DNA of 43,473 nucleotides from an uncultured Bacteroidales bacterium (GCA_903824935.1 CAIJYT010000018.1:1-43473); one strand, 5' to 3'; counted from the stretch's first letter, positions 24,904 to 33,279 are shown. Notes: a model not told the origin generated them from the letters alone. Program-made: numbers and translations.

Positions 24904-25542
24904 TCAAAAACCGTATTTATCCAGGAACTCCCTGTTCAGGCCGCTTCCGTGGCCGGGGGTTCCAGTGAATTTCTCAATATACTTGGCGACCATGTCGCAT
25001 TCAATATTCAGCATATCCCCAGCCTTCTTATCCTTCAGGGTGGTCACAGCCATGGTATGTGGAATAAGAGAGACATCAAACGATTCCTTATCCACATGAA
25101 CAACAGTAAGGCTTATACCATCAAGTGATACAGAGCCTTTAGAGATGAGGTAACGGAGTATTTCAGCACCCGTCGAGACGGTGATCCATATCGCATTATC
25201 TTCTTTTTTCAGCTTACTGATGAGCCCTGTACCGTCAATATGGCCTGATACCAGGTGCCCTCCAAGGCGTGATGAAAGCTGCAAAGCGCGTTCCAGGTTA
25301 ACAGGGCTTCCCTGTTTCAGAGCTCCGAGGTTCGTTCTCCTCATAGTTTCGGGCATCACATCAACAGTAAATGAATCCTGTCCCAGGGAAGTGACTGTGA
25401 GACAGGCGCCGTTCGTATTGACACTGTCGCCCGGCCTGAGACCCGACGCGACCACATCCGCAGTGATCAGCATAGAAAAGGACGTTGCTCCTTTGGTTAC
25501 TGATTTTACGATACCTATTTCTTCAATGATTCCCGTGAACAT
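24904..25542 (-). CDS. ribE: Riboflavin synthase
   Basis: Dismutates two lumazines to riboflavin. 212 aa with two lumazine-binding barrels: MFTGIIEEIG at the start, NGACLTVTS in the first half and, in the second, SGHIDGTG and SVSLDGISLTVVHVD; the C-terminus is the helical trimerisation tail. Second gene of the rib operon: 85 nt after ribD and 18 nt before ribBA. Named ribE here by the usual alpha-chain convention (ribC in some species). Confidence 0.95.
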   Translation of the reverse strand: MFTGIIEEIGIVKSVTKGATSFSMLITADVVASGLRPGDSVNTNGACLTVTSLGQDSFTVDVMPETMRRTNLGALKQGSPVNLERALQLSSRLGGHLVSGHIDGTGLISKLKKEDNAIWITVSTGAEILRYLISKGSVSLDGISLTVVHVDKESFDVSLIPHTMAVTTLKDKKAGDMLNIECDMVAKYIEKFTGTPGHGSGLNREFLDKYGF

Positions 25543-25627
25543 TTTCTTTTTCGTTATGTCGTTAAGGCGATAAGCGATCCGAGGTTATTATCCGCCTTTG
25601 TTTCGTTTAATCCCGCAGGGCATATCG

Positions 25628-26725
25628 TCATATCGTATTCAGGTATCCCTCAAACATCAGGTCCCCTTCCACCTTTTTCATTTTCATCCTGTATAAATTC
25701 AATGCATCTTCCATTTTTGCGAACCCTGCTCCGCCTACCGCTGTGGGTGCAGAGGCTCCTCCCAGAATCTTTGGTGCGACAAATGCGATAATTTTATCGA
25801 CCAGGCCTTCCTTAAGGGCTGAAAAAGCCAGGGTGCTGCCGCCTTCAAGAAGAACCCCGTCAATATCCATCGCCCCAAGGGTGGTAAACAGGAAGTCCAG
25901 ACTTACCCGGCCATCCTTTTCAGGGCAAACGAGCACCTGTGCACCCATTCTCCTTGCCTCCATGACTTTTGATTTATCGGCCTTTTCGGTGCAGGCAATG
26001 AGGCAAAGCTGGGGTTCGGTGGTAAGTACCCTTGAATTTAAAGGGATCCTGAAGCTTGAATCGGCTATAACCTTGAGGGGCTGCTTCCATTCTTTTCCTT
26101 TGAGCCTGACATTTAGCATGGGATCGTCGAAGATCACCGTGTCGGCACCAACCATCACTGAGCTCATATTATTCCTCAGTTTATGGACTATCTTCCTGGA
26201 CTCTTCACCGGTAATCCATCTCGATGCGTTTTCAACCGTAGCGATCTTGCCATCGAGGGTCATCGCATATTTAAAGATCACAAAAGGTTTACGACTGCCG
26301 ATGAACTTGATGAAGACCTCGTTCAGCTGTTTGCATTCTTCTTCAAGCAGGCCCGTGTGGACTTCTATCCCGTTCTTCTTTAATATTTCTATTCCCTTTC
26401 CACTGACCAGGGGATTGGGATCTTTCATGCCTATAATGACCCTTTTAATGTGCGAACGGATGATCAGGTCGGTGCAGGGAGGTGTTTTACCCTGGTGGCA
26501 GCAGGGTTCAAGGTTAACGTACAGATCGGCTCCTTCGACAGACTCCCCGGCCGCGGCTATAGCGTTTACTTCAGCATGGGCCCCTCCGAATTCCTTATGC
26601 CAGCCTTCGCTGAGAATTTTTTCGTCTTTAACAACCACTGCTCCTACCAGAGGATTTGGTGAAACAAACCCTGCTCCCTTTCGGGCCAGGGTAAGTGCAT
26701 GTTTCATATATTGTGCAGTGGTCAT
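25628..26725 (-). CDS. ribD: Diaminohydroxyphosphoribosylaminopyrimidine deaminase / uracil reductase
   Basis: 365-aa bifunctional enzyme for steps two and three of the riboflavin pathway. The N-terminal zinc deaminase domain has HAEVNAI and PCCHQGKTPPC. The reductase domain begins near residue 150 (FVIFKYAMTLDGKIATV, SRWITGEESRKIVH, VGADTVIFDDPMLNVR, LLEGGSTLAFSALKEGLVDKI). MTTAQYMKHALTLARKGAGFVSPNPLVGAVV is a standard N-terminus, so 26725 is kept as start. First gene of ribD-ribE-ribBA-ribH and directly downstream of the FMN riboswitch and its terminator. Confidence 0.96.
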   Translation of the reverse strand: MTTAQYMKHALTLARKGAGFVSPNPLVGAVVVKDEKILSEGWHKEFGGAHAEVNAIAAAGESVEGADLYVNLEPCCHQGKTPPCTDLIIRSHIKRVIIGMKDPNPLVSGKGIEILKKNGIEVHTGLLEEECKQLNEVFIKFIGSRKPFVIFKYAMTLDGKIATVENASRWITGEESRKIVHKLRNNMSSVMVGADTVIFDDPMLNVRLKGKEWKQPLKVIADSSFRIPLNSRVLTTEPQLCLIACTEKADKSKVMEARRMGAQVLVCPEKDGRVSLDFLFTTLGAMDIDGVLLEGGSTLAFSALKEGLVDKIIAFVAPKILGGASAPTAVGGAGFAKMEDALNLYRMKMKKVEGDLMFEGYLNTI

Positions 26726-26758
26726 AATTCACATTTTTCAGCCGGGCTGTGCGGGTAT

Positions 26759-26796
26759 AAAAAAAGCAGAGCCCCAAATACAATTCAGGGCTCTGC
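26759..26796 (-). terminator. Riboswitch-controlled terminator ahead of ribD
   Basis: On the minus strand GCAGAGCCC and GGGCTCTGC form a perfect 9-bp stem (26788-26796 with 26766-26774) with a 13-nt loop, followed by seven Us. It lies between the FMN aptamer and ribD, so it is the likely expression platform: FMN binding would favour this terminator. Confidence 0.85.
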
Positions 26797-26837
26797 GTAA
26801 AAACCAAAAAACATGAGATTGATCACCTCAATATCCT

Positions 26838-26978
26838 GAGTCTTCTTCCATCCAGACTATAACTGTCGGTACCGTAGTTTCAACGGTTCCCTCCGTGAAT
26901 CCCGGATGAGCACATCCTGGGATTATCGGAATAGCGGACTTTACCGCCGATCGGGAATTTCACCCTGCCCTGAAGATT
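26838..26978 (-). ncRNA. FMN riboswitch (RFN element)
   Basis: Read on the minus strand, the conserved RFN blocks occur in order: CAGGGTGAAATTCCCGA, CGGCGGTAAAGTCCGC, a hairpin CCCAGGATGTGCTCATCCGGG, ACCGACAGTTATAGTC and GGATGGAAGAAGAC. The closing helix pairs TCTTC with GAAGA. It sits about 110 nt upstream of ribD and controls the whole riboflavin operon through the terminator at 26759-26796. FMN is the ligand of this class. Confidence 0.96.
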
Positions 26979-27074
26979 TTATTTATAAAGAACGAAACAG
27001 TTTTGCGAACACCCGGGATAACCCGTTCCCCTCTTCCATTATTCCGGAAAGTTCATAATGGGGAATTGTTGCTG

Positions 27075-27082
27075 CAAATATA
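27075..27082 (-). promoter_or_regulatory. -7 promoter element of the rib operon
   Basis: The minus strand reads TATATTTG, matching TAnnTTTG, about 95 nt before the riboswitch aptamer. No TTG is present at the -33 position; that place is taken by the TGTGA palindrome, suggesting activator dependence or repression. Confidence 0.6.
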
Positions 27083-27096
27083 CACCATTTTATGAA

Positions 27097-27114
27097 TTGT
27101 GAAAAAATTCACAA
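27097..27114. promoter_or_regulatory. CRP/FNR-type palindrome at the rib promoter
   Basis: TTGTGAA-AAAA-TTCACAA, a perfect 7+7 palindrome containing TGTGA-N6-TCACA. Its centre is about 37 nt upstream of the expected rib transcription start, over the -33 region. Same core as the box at 10430. The stretch 27115-27250 between this box and the terminator holds no gene that I can support. Confidence 0.65.
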
Positions 27115-27254
27115 ATATTTTTTTTCTTACACAGGCTTTCGCTTTCAATCAAAATGGTTGATTTGCAGGCCATTATACCAGGTAACACTCCTTTTCCATT
27201 CAAGCCGACCCTTCCCGGAGACCAGGCAAGGTCAAGCTATGGAGGGGTTGTCAC

Positions 27255-27289
27255 AAAAAAAAGACCGTCCTTTTGGAACGGTCTTTTTT
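27255..27289 (-). terminator. Intrinsic terminator after the 788-aa T9SS protein gene
   Basis: AAAAGACCGTCC and GGAACGGTCTTTT pair over a TTTT loop with one bulged A. A-tracts and T-tracts flank both sides, so it could work in both directions. It lies 17 nt past the stop at 27306 on the minus strand. Confidence 0.85.
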
Positions 27290-27305
27290 CTGAAAGCAAT
27301 TAAAA

Positions 27306-29672
27306 TCATTCAATGATGATCTTTTCAATCTGGTTACGGGTCTCGGTGGTAACCTTCATGATATAGCTGCCCTTGGCGAGGAATGAAAGATCGATATGTT
27401 GTTTCATAGTGCCTGCGGGTGTGTATACCTGGTGGAAAACCTGGTGACCCTGGATATCGGTAACCACCACATCGGCGGACTGATTTCCAAGATTTGCGAT
27501 ATTAAGGTCAAAGATACCATTGGATGGGTTCGGCTGAACGCTGATGTTCAGGGCCTTGTTCAGATCGACGATACCGGTACAGGGATCAAAGGTGATATGG
27601 AGTGTATCGTTGGTATTACCATGGCATGGTGACATTGAATGAGTGGTGAGAATCAGGCTGACATGGCCGCTTGTTTTATCATTGGTCCAGGGCGTGTACT
27701 GGCAAACCATGTTCTGGGGATGGTCAAACGTACCGTCGCCAAGGGTTGTCCAAAGGCTCTGGTCATAACCTGTGCCGCTTCCGTGGACTGTAAATACAGG
27801 AACATAGTTGCAATAAGTGGTATCAACCCCTGCATTTGAAGTTGCAGGATGCTGAACTGTAACATCAACCGAATCGGTTATTGTGCCAGACCCGTCATTC
27901 ACTGTAACAATATAGGTCATTGAAGCAGCGGGATGAGCTACCGGGTTCTGTTGGGTGGAGGTGAAACCTGCAGGATTGGATGTCCATGAAAAAGTATAAG
28001 TGCCGCTTCCGCCCGAAGGGCTTACACCAAGTTGTGTGCTGTCGCCAACGCAAATGGTGCTTGGAACTGCAGTTGCTGTTGCCATAAGGATATTTCCAAA
28101 GGAGAAGGCACCGATCCTGGTCTTCCAGGTCATAGCTGAAGTGGTGGCATAATATTCCTGGGTATACCAGAATTTACCCGGGGATGAGGGGTCGGCATTC
28201 ATTGCGCTGTAATCTCCCCATCTTGATCTGCCGCCAAGGGTTGAAGTCTGTGAACCTCCTCCTACAACGATATTCTTTTCTCCGATGGTAAAGGTGCTCA
28301 GGGGGTCCGAAGCAAGACGGCCTGCATAACAAACCGAGGGGTGAACCGTTGAACTGGACAAAGAATACCCGAGGGCAATGTTGCCCAGGGAGTCCATTGC
28401 AATACTACCCATCCATCTCCAGGTTGCATCAGGAGCCCAGGTGCTTTCCTGGTAAATACTCCAGTTTGCAGGGGCGCTACCATCGTTGCGGAGTTCCCAC
28501 CAGCGGATAGCTGAAACGTTATTTGTAACATCCTTAACTGTACCTGAGCAAACGATTGACCAATGGTCGTTGAATTTCCTGAAAGGAAGGCGGAACATAA
28601 GGCGGCCGTTGATAAGGTCTAGCTTGGTTGAGGTACCGGGTTGCGGAACTTCTGCTACGTTAAGAGGATAGGTGTTATATGAAGCAACCGGAATAGTCTG
28701 GAGAAGTGCGTAGGTTGAATTTGAAGGGGTTGTCCAGTCTACCGTGAAACCATACATCCTGATATGGCCTGAGTTAAGCCATGCGAAAAAGTTCGGAGTT
28801 CCCATAGGGGGATAATTACCGTCGCAATCGGAAGGCAGAACGGCATAAGCCTCATTCGAACTGGGAAGTGTAAAGGATACCATATTTGCAGTTGAATTTC
28901 CTGCGTACATGGCGGCTTTGTCAAAACAACATGCCAAAGTGCCTAAATAAGATGTGGAACCTGATGAAAACCTGTTGGCAGTCATATAAATACCATCGGG
29001 CCATACACCGAGTTTAGGATAGTCGGGCATATCGGTGAACTGGAACTGGTAACGGTTCCAGGTACCGAGAGGATCGTTGGTTACAGATACAGCCACCATT
29101 TCCCAGAATGGTCCGTTAGGATAGGTGGGAAGTGAAAACTGTGAAAAAATCCAGCGGTCAGAAACTTCATCGTACAGAACGACGGCGTCTCCGTCATTGG
29201 AGTTGTGAGGCATGCCAGAAAAAATCGAACTGTTCATGGCAGGGCCGAGAAGTTTGTTACCTGCTTTATCATAGATAGCATAAACACTGTTCACAACCTG
29301 GAAATAATTGTTTGTACCAACATCACCATCCGTATCGGGAGGATACAGTGATCCGCTTCCGTTTATCCCGTCATAGGAAAGCAGCAAGCTGTCGAGGCTG
29401 CTTGTCCCCTGGTAATTCTGTAGGGTACGGTCAACAACAATCTGAGGCTGATAAGTCTGGTTCATGCCCGGAGGGAAAAGGATGTTTTTAACAACACCTT
29501 CTTTCCATGAATTGTCTGAATTTTTCGGTGCCAGCCTTACAAGGTCCCTCAAGGGGGGCGACACGTCGAAATAGCAGTTCTTTGTAACCTGCGGTTTTAA
29601 GGCAGGTTCATTCTGAGCCAATACACCAAGTGTAAGGCTGCAGATAACTAGCAAAGTAAAAAGTTTTCTCAT
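27306..29672 (-). CDS. Secreted T9SS-sorted protein with Ig/PKD-like domain
   Basis: 788 aa. Signal peptide MRKLFTLLVICSLTLGVLAQ. Residues about 20-530 form a region rich in aromatic and Gly/Asn residues (YPPDTDGDVGTNNYFQVVN, SDRWIFSQFSLPTYPNG, YPKLGVWPDGIYMTANRF) that looks like a beta-propeller or related sheet fold, with no catalytic motif I recognise. A PKD/Ig-like domain follows (CVGDSTQLGVSPSGGSGTYTFSW), then a second (SNAGVDTTYCNYVPVFTVHG). The end is a type A sorting domain: NISVQPNPSNGIFDLNI, VVTDIQGHQVFHQVY, LAKGSYIMKVTT, IEKIIIE. Exported by Sec then T9SS. It has its own promoter and terminator and stands alone. Confidence 0.82.
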   Translation of the reverse strand: MRKLFTLLVICSLTLGVLAQNEPALKPQVTKNCYFDVSPPLRDLVRLAPKNSDNSWKEGVVKNILFPPGMNQTYQPQIVVDRTLQNYQGTSSLDSLLLSYDGINGSGSLYPPDTDGDVGTNNYFQVVNSVYAIYDKAGNKLLGPAMNSSIFSGMPHNSNDGDAVVLYDEVSDRWIFSQFSLPTYPNGPFWEMVAVSVTNDPLGTWNRYQFQFTDMPDYPKLGVWPDGIYMTANRFSSGSTSYLGTLACCFDKAAMYAGNSTANMVSFTLPSSNEAYAVLPSDCDGNYPPMGTPNFFAWLNSGHIRMYGFTVDWTTPSNSTYALLQTIPVASYNTYPLNVAEVPQPGTSTKLDLINGRLMFRLPFRKFNDHWSIVCSGTVKDVTNNVSAIRWWELRNDGSAPANWSIYQESTWAPDATWRWMGSIAMDSLGNIALGYSLSSSTVHPSVCYAGRLASDPLSTFTIGEKNIVVGGGSQTSTLGGRSRWGDYSAMNADPSSPGKFWYTQEYYATTSAMTWKTRIGAFSFGNILMATATAVPSTICVGDSTQLGVSPSGGSGTYTFSWTSNPAGFTSTQQNPVAHPAASMTYIVTVNDGSGTITDSVDVTVQHPATSNAGVDTTYCNYVPVFTVHGSGTGYDQSLWTTLGDGTFDHPQNMVCQYTPWTNDKTSGHVSLILTTHSMSPCHGNTNDTLHITFDPCTGIVDLNKALNISVQPNPSNGIFDLNIANLGNQSADVVVTDIQGHQVFHQVYTPAGTMKQHIDLSFLAKGSYIMKVTTETRNQIEKIIIE

Positions 29673-29734
29673 AATAACGCTGATATTGTCTGAGTGATAC
29701 TTAAATTGTTAAAACTTACGGTTCATTTCAAGAA

Positions 29735-29742
29735 CAAAATTA
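29735..29742 (-). promoter_or_regulatory. -7 promoter element of the 788-aa T9SS protein gene
   Basis: The minus strand reads TAATTTTG (TAnnTTTG), giving a leader of about 55 nt before the ATG at 29672. No clear -33. Confidence 0.5.
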
Positions 29743-29815
29743 TAGAAAATTCAGTACATTAATACATTATGATGTATATTTTATATAATTTTAACTCCCA
29801 CAAAATGAAGCGATC

Positions 29816-30520
29816 ATGAACATAATAGTTACCGGAGCGGGTAAAGGCATTGGTTACGAGATAGTTAAAATACTTTGCAAACATAAACAAAACCATATCC
29901 TGGCTTTATCCAGGAAAATGAGCGACCTGAAAGACCTCGTTAGTGATTGCCGCAGGCAGACTCCTGATGCGAAGATCACACCTTACGAGTTCGACATGAA
30001 CCAGTTTGATTTTTACCCCTTCATTGCCCAGAGGATGGAGACCATTCTGCATAAGGTGGATGTGATCATTCACAACGCCGGGAGGTTGATTAGCAAGCCA
30101 TTCGCAAAGATTGAGCAGGGGGATTTCGACGAGGTTTTCAATGTAAATGTGAAAGCTCCCTTCTTTTTCACTCAGGCTATGCTGCCCCTGATGAACAAGG
30201 GCAGCCATATTGTTATGATCAGCAGCCTCGGGGGTGTTCAACGGACAAAAAAATTCAATGGGCTTTCGGCTTACAGCCCTAGCAAAGGCGCTCTTTTGAT
30301 CCTGAGCGAGTGCCTGGCACAGGAGCTTGCCGAGCAGGAGATAAGCGTAAACTGTCTGGCCCTGGGTGGCGCTCAGACGAAAATGTTTGAGAAAGCATTT
30401 CCAGGTGTCAAAGCCCCCATGTCACCCCAGCAAATAGCAGCATTTATCGCAGATTTTTCCGTGAGCGGCCACAGGCATTTTAACGGGAAAGTTCTCGAAG
30501 TTGCACTTGCTGAATCGTGA
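29816..30520 (+). CDS. Short-chain dehydrogenase/reductase
   Basis: 234-aa classical SDR. Nucleotide-binding GAGKGIGYEI (residues 7-16), HNAGRLISKPF, the catalytic Ser in MISSLGG and the Tyr-Lys pair in AYSPSKGALLILSECLAQEL. A C-terminal VNCLALGGAQTKMF follows the usual cofactor strand. Substrate unknown; length is at the short end, like sepiapterin-reductase or 3-ketoacyl reductase relatives. It stands alone between divergent and convergent neighbours. The final codons and the TGA stop (30518-30520) run into the heptamer hairpin shared with hydF. No good TAnnTTTG was found, only AT-rich TATATTTT-like sequences near 29775. Confidence 0.88.
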   Translation: MNIIVTGAGKGIGYEIVKILCKHKQNHILALSRKMSDLKDLVSDCRRQTPDAKITPYEFDMNQFDFYPFIAQRMETILHKVDVIIHNAGRLISKPFAKIEQGDFDEVFNVNVKAPFFFTQAMLPLMNKGSHIVMISSLGGVQRTKKFNGLSAYSPSKGALLILSECLAQELAEQEISVNCLALGGAQTKMFEKAFPGVKAPMSPQQIAAFIADFSVSGHRHFNGKVLEVALAES

Positions 30521-30571
30521 ATCGAGAACCGTGATCCGTAACGATTCACGATTCACGATTCACGGTTCACG
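30517..30571. repeat. Inverted heptamer repeat between the SDR gene and hydF
   Basis: Left arm at 7-nt spacing from 30517: GTGAATC, GAGAACC, GTGATCC, GTAACGA. Right arm 30544-30571: three ATTCACG and one GTTCACG. The left arm contains the SDR TGA and the right arm ends 1 nt before the hydF TGA (30573-30575). Same family as 12146 and 17741. Confidence 0.85.
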
Positions 30572-30572
30572 G

Positions 30573-31802
30573 TCAAAGGTATTCCGACGTATCCCCTTCT
30601 TTTCCTGTGAACGGCGCAATGGCACGCTGATAGATGCCATGCACCCAGGCAATAGCCATACCATAGTTGGTAACAGGTATTCCTGCATCCACTGCGGGCT
30701 TCAGCCTGTTCTGGAGTTGTTTCCCTGTAATCATGCAGCCTCCGCACTGAATGACCATGGCATAATCAGTGATAGGCCGGCTTATCGCTCCCAATCCTGA
30801 AACTACGTCGAATTCCAGGTCCTTCCCTGTAAAATTGCTCAGCCACCTCGGGAGCTTTACCCTCCCGATATCATCACATGAAACATGGTGAGTGCATGAT
30901 TCAAGGATCAGGATACGGTCACCCTGTTTCAGCTCACTGATCCGGGGAGTGCCTTTAAGATAATTGGCAAAATCTCCTTTCTGCCGTGCAAGAACGATAC
31001 TGAAGCTGGTCAGCGGGATCTCCTTCGGGATTGCTGCATCGGCTTTCGGAAACACCTGGCTGTCGGTGATGACAAGTACAGGTTTGGGCTGCATGTTCCT
31101 GATATAAGTGTCGACTTCACGCTCCTTACATATAACACAGATCCCGTCGTTATCCAATACATCCCTTATTACCTGAACCTGTGGCAGTATCATCCTCCCT
31201 TCGGGAGCTTCGATATCTATCGGGGTGATCAGTAAAACAGTGTCGCCGTATGAAATCAGGTCAGCAACCAGGGGTTTCCTGGTATAAGCCGTTTCGGGCA
31301 TGGCCTCCCGGATGACACGTACCAGATCGTCCAGCTTTTCGGGATGAAGCGAGGAAAAATCAAGCAAGGTCACACTGTACCTCTCCTGCAGCACCCTTGA
31401 AAGATTGTCATCTATCTTCTCCACATCCGATTTATTATGGACAATGACGAACGGCAGCCCGGCCTTCTTAAATTCCCTGATCAGATTCTTTTCATCCTCA
31501 TCGAAAGTATTATTGGCGATGATCAAAAGGGCCAGGTCTACCTGCCTGAGAGCCTCCCTTGTTTTGGAAATACGTTTTTCACCCAGTTCACCGGTATCGT
31601 CTATGCCAGCGGTATCTATCAGCACTACAGGGCCAAGCCTGGCTATTTCTATGGATTTTTTTACCGGGTCGGTCGTGGTCCCGGGGATATCGGAGACTAT
31701 AGCCACCTCATGGCCGGCAAGAGCATTGATGAGTGTGCTTTTACCATTGTTCCTTCTTCCGAAAATCCCGATATGGGGCTTGGTATCACGTGTGCGGGTC
31801 AT
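30573..31802 (-). CDS. hydF: [FeFe]-hydrogenase H-cluster maturation GTPase
   Basis: Scaffold GTPase on which the 2Fe subcluster of [FeFe]-hydrogenase is assembled before transfer to HydA. 409 aa. GTPase motifs: GRRNNGKSTL (P-loop), VLIDTAGIDD (G3) and VHNKSDVEK (G4). The C-terminal cluster domain has ESCTHHVSCDD and, about 55 residues on, IQCGGCMITGKQL, supplying the Cys/His ligands of the family. Follows aspA by 28 nt on the same strand, so the two are an operon. The radical-SAM partners HydE and HydG and any hydrogenase are not in the window. Convergent with the SDR gene across a heptamer hairpin. Confidence 0.95.
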   Translation of the reverse strand: MTRTRDTKPHIGIFGRRNNGKSTLINALAGHEVAIVSDIPGTTTDPVKKSIEIARLGPVVLIDTAGIDDTGELGEKRISKTREALRQVDLALLIIANNTFDEDEKNLIREFKKAGLPFVIVHNKSDVEKIDDNLSRVLQERYSVTLLDFSSLHPEKLDDLVRVIREAMPETAYTRKPLVADLISYGDTVLLITPIDIEAPEGRMILPQVQVIRDVLDNDGICVICKEREVDTYIRNMQPKPVLVITDSQVFPKADAAIPKEIPLTSFSIVLARQKGDFANYLKGTPRISELKQGDRILILESCTHHVSCDDIGRVKLPRWLSNFTGKDLEFDVVSGLGAISRPITDYAMVIQCGGCMITGKQLQNRLKPAVDAGIPVTNYGMAIAWVHGIYQRAIAPFTGKEGDTSEYL

Positions 31803-31830
31803 GGTATTTTTTTATTTCGCTTTTCGCCTT

Positions 31831-33279
31831 TTACTCAATCGTATACCCCATTTTCAGAAGGTTCCCGGGTTTAAGAAGGTCTTCAAGCTTTGCAGGATCA
31901 ACAAGCCCCAGCTTTTCATTAGCCTCGGAAACTGAAAGTTTATCGGCTTTCATAAGCCTGGCAAGTTCTGCCGCTTTGTTATATCCTATTAAGGGTAAAA
32001 GTGCTGTTGTTACCGAGGGGCTCCTCATCAATTGCTCAAGGCTCACGGCAGTATTGATGGTTAAGGAGCTCAGAAGGTTTTGTTTCAAAGACTGGTTGGC
32101 TGCGATCAGGAGTTTAAGGCTGCTTATCATCGCATGGCCTATTACCGGAATGTAAGCGTTGAGTTCAAGGCAGCCCTGCCCGCAAAGCCCCGACACCAGC
32201 TGGTCGTTGGAGTACACCAGGTGCGAACTGCTGATGACAAATTCGGGGATTACCGGGTTGATCTTTCCAGGCATGATGGTACTGCCGGTCTGCCGTGCCG
32301 GGATGCTCACGACCGGAAACGGTTTATTAATGTCTGAAGCCATGAGCCTGATATCCGACGCCAGTTTTTCGAGGTTCACTGCATGAGACTTCAGCGTGGC
32401 GTGTACTTCCACGAAACTGTCTAGGTTGGAAGTTGCATCGGCCATATTTTCACTCCTTGCAACAGGCAATCCAGTAATCTTCTGCAGGTTTGAAACAACC
32501 TCCATAATAAAAAAGCGTGGCACCGACAGGCCTGTGCCAACAGCCCCGCCGCCCAGGTTGACCAGTTTAAGCCTTTCGGAACATTTTGAAACCCTCCACC
32601 AGTCACGCGACAAGGCCTCGCTGTATGTACTGAATAATTTCCCGAAAGATGAAGGCACTGCTTCCTGCATCTGGGTATAGGCTATTTTCATGCTATTCCG
32701 GTGAGCTGTCTCGATTTTTTCGACTTCTGCCCTTGTTTCATTAATTGAAGATTCAAGCTTCAGAAGTAAATAAAGAAGACATATCTTCAGTGATGTAGGG
32801 ATGACATCGTTGGTAGACTGGAATATGTTGGCATGCTCCAGCGGATCAATAACACTGTAATCACCCGGTTTTTTCCCAAGTTTAAGCAAGGCAGCATTGG
32901 CTATGATCTCATTGGCATTCATGTTTATGCTAGTCCCTGCCCCGCCTGATACTGCAGGTACTATCCAATGATCGAAATACAGACCTCCTGCAACTTCCGA
33001 TGCAGAGAGGATAAGCGCATCCAGCTGATCCTCTTGTAAAGTTCTTATATTTTTTTCAGGGTATTTCTTCGAAACAGCAACGAAATAATCGCGGCTGGTC
33101 AGGTAACAGGCTTTCTTGACGATTCCGATAGCCTCGTACCATTCTTTGTGAAAGGCAGTGCTGTCGGGGAAATTATCCCTGGCCCGGCAGGAATGTATCC
33201 CATACAGGGCATTGACCGGGACATCCACATCGCCCAGAAAATCCTGTTCTTTCCTTGTTCCCTCGTTAGGTTTATTCAT
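31831..33279 (-). CDS. aspA: Aspartate ammonia-lyase
   Basis: Aspartase/fumarase superfamily enzyme making fumarate and ammonia from aspartate. 482 aa. Motifs: VPVNALYGIHSCRARDNF near the start, AGTSINMNANEI, STNDVIPTSLK and the signature loop GSTIMPGKINPVIPE. Fumarase C shares the fold, but linkage to hydF favours aspartase, which is found beside hyd maturation genes in other Bacteroidota. The ammonia made could feed the bridging amine of the H-cluster; fumarate could serve as electron acceptor. First gene of aspA-hydF. The gap to hydF (31803-31830) is made of TTTCGC-like repeat. Divergent from the giant surface-protein gene by 56 nt. Confidence 0.9.
   Translation of the reverse strand: MNKPNEGTRKEQDFLGDVDVPVNALYGIHSCRARDNFPDSTAFHKEWYEAIGIVKKACYLTSRDYFVAVSKKYPEKNIRTLQEDQLDALILSASEVAGGLYFDHWIVPAVSGGAGTSINMNANEIIANAALLKLGKKPGDYSVIDPLEHANIFQSTNDVIPTSLKICLLYLLLKLESSINETRAEVEKIETAHRNSMKIAYTQMQEAVPSSFGKLFSTYSEALSRDWWRVSKCSERLKLVNLGGGAVGTGLSVPRFFIMEVVSNLQKITGLPVARSENMADATSNLDSFVEVHATLKSHAVNLEKLASDIRLMASDINKPFPVVSIPARQTGSTIMPGKINPVIPEFVISSSHLVYSNDQLVSGLCGQGCLELNAYIPVIGHAMISSLKLLIAANQSLKQNLLSSLTINTAVSLEQLMRSPSVTTALLPLIGYNKAAELARLMKADKLSVSEANEKLGLVDPAKLEDLLKPGNLLKMGYTIE

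Noticed and set aside
24482-25128. 205-aa and 134-aa plus-strand ORFs
   Set aside because: Antisense shadows of ribBA and ribE.
25743-26816. 357-aa plus-strand ORF
   Set aside because: Antisense to ribD and running into the riboswitch terminator; no domain features.
31831-33279. Class II fumarase instead of aspartase
   Set aside because: The superfamily loop is shared, but the hydF operon context and overall sequence favour aspartate ammonia-lyase; not fully excluded.
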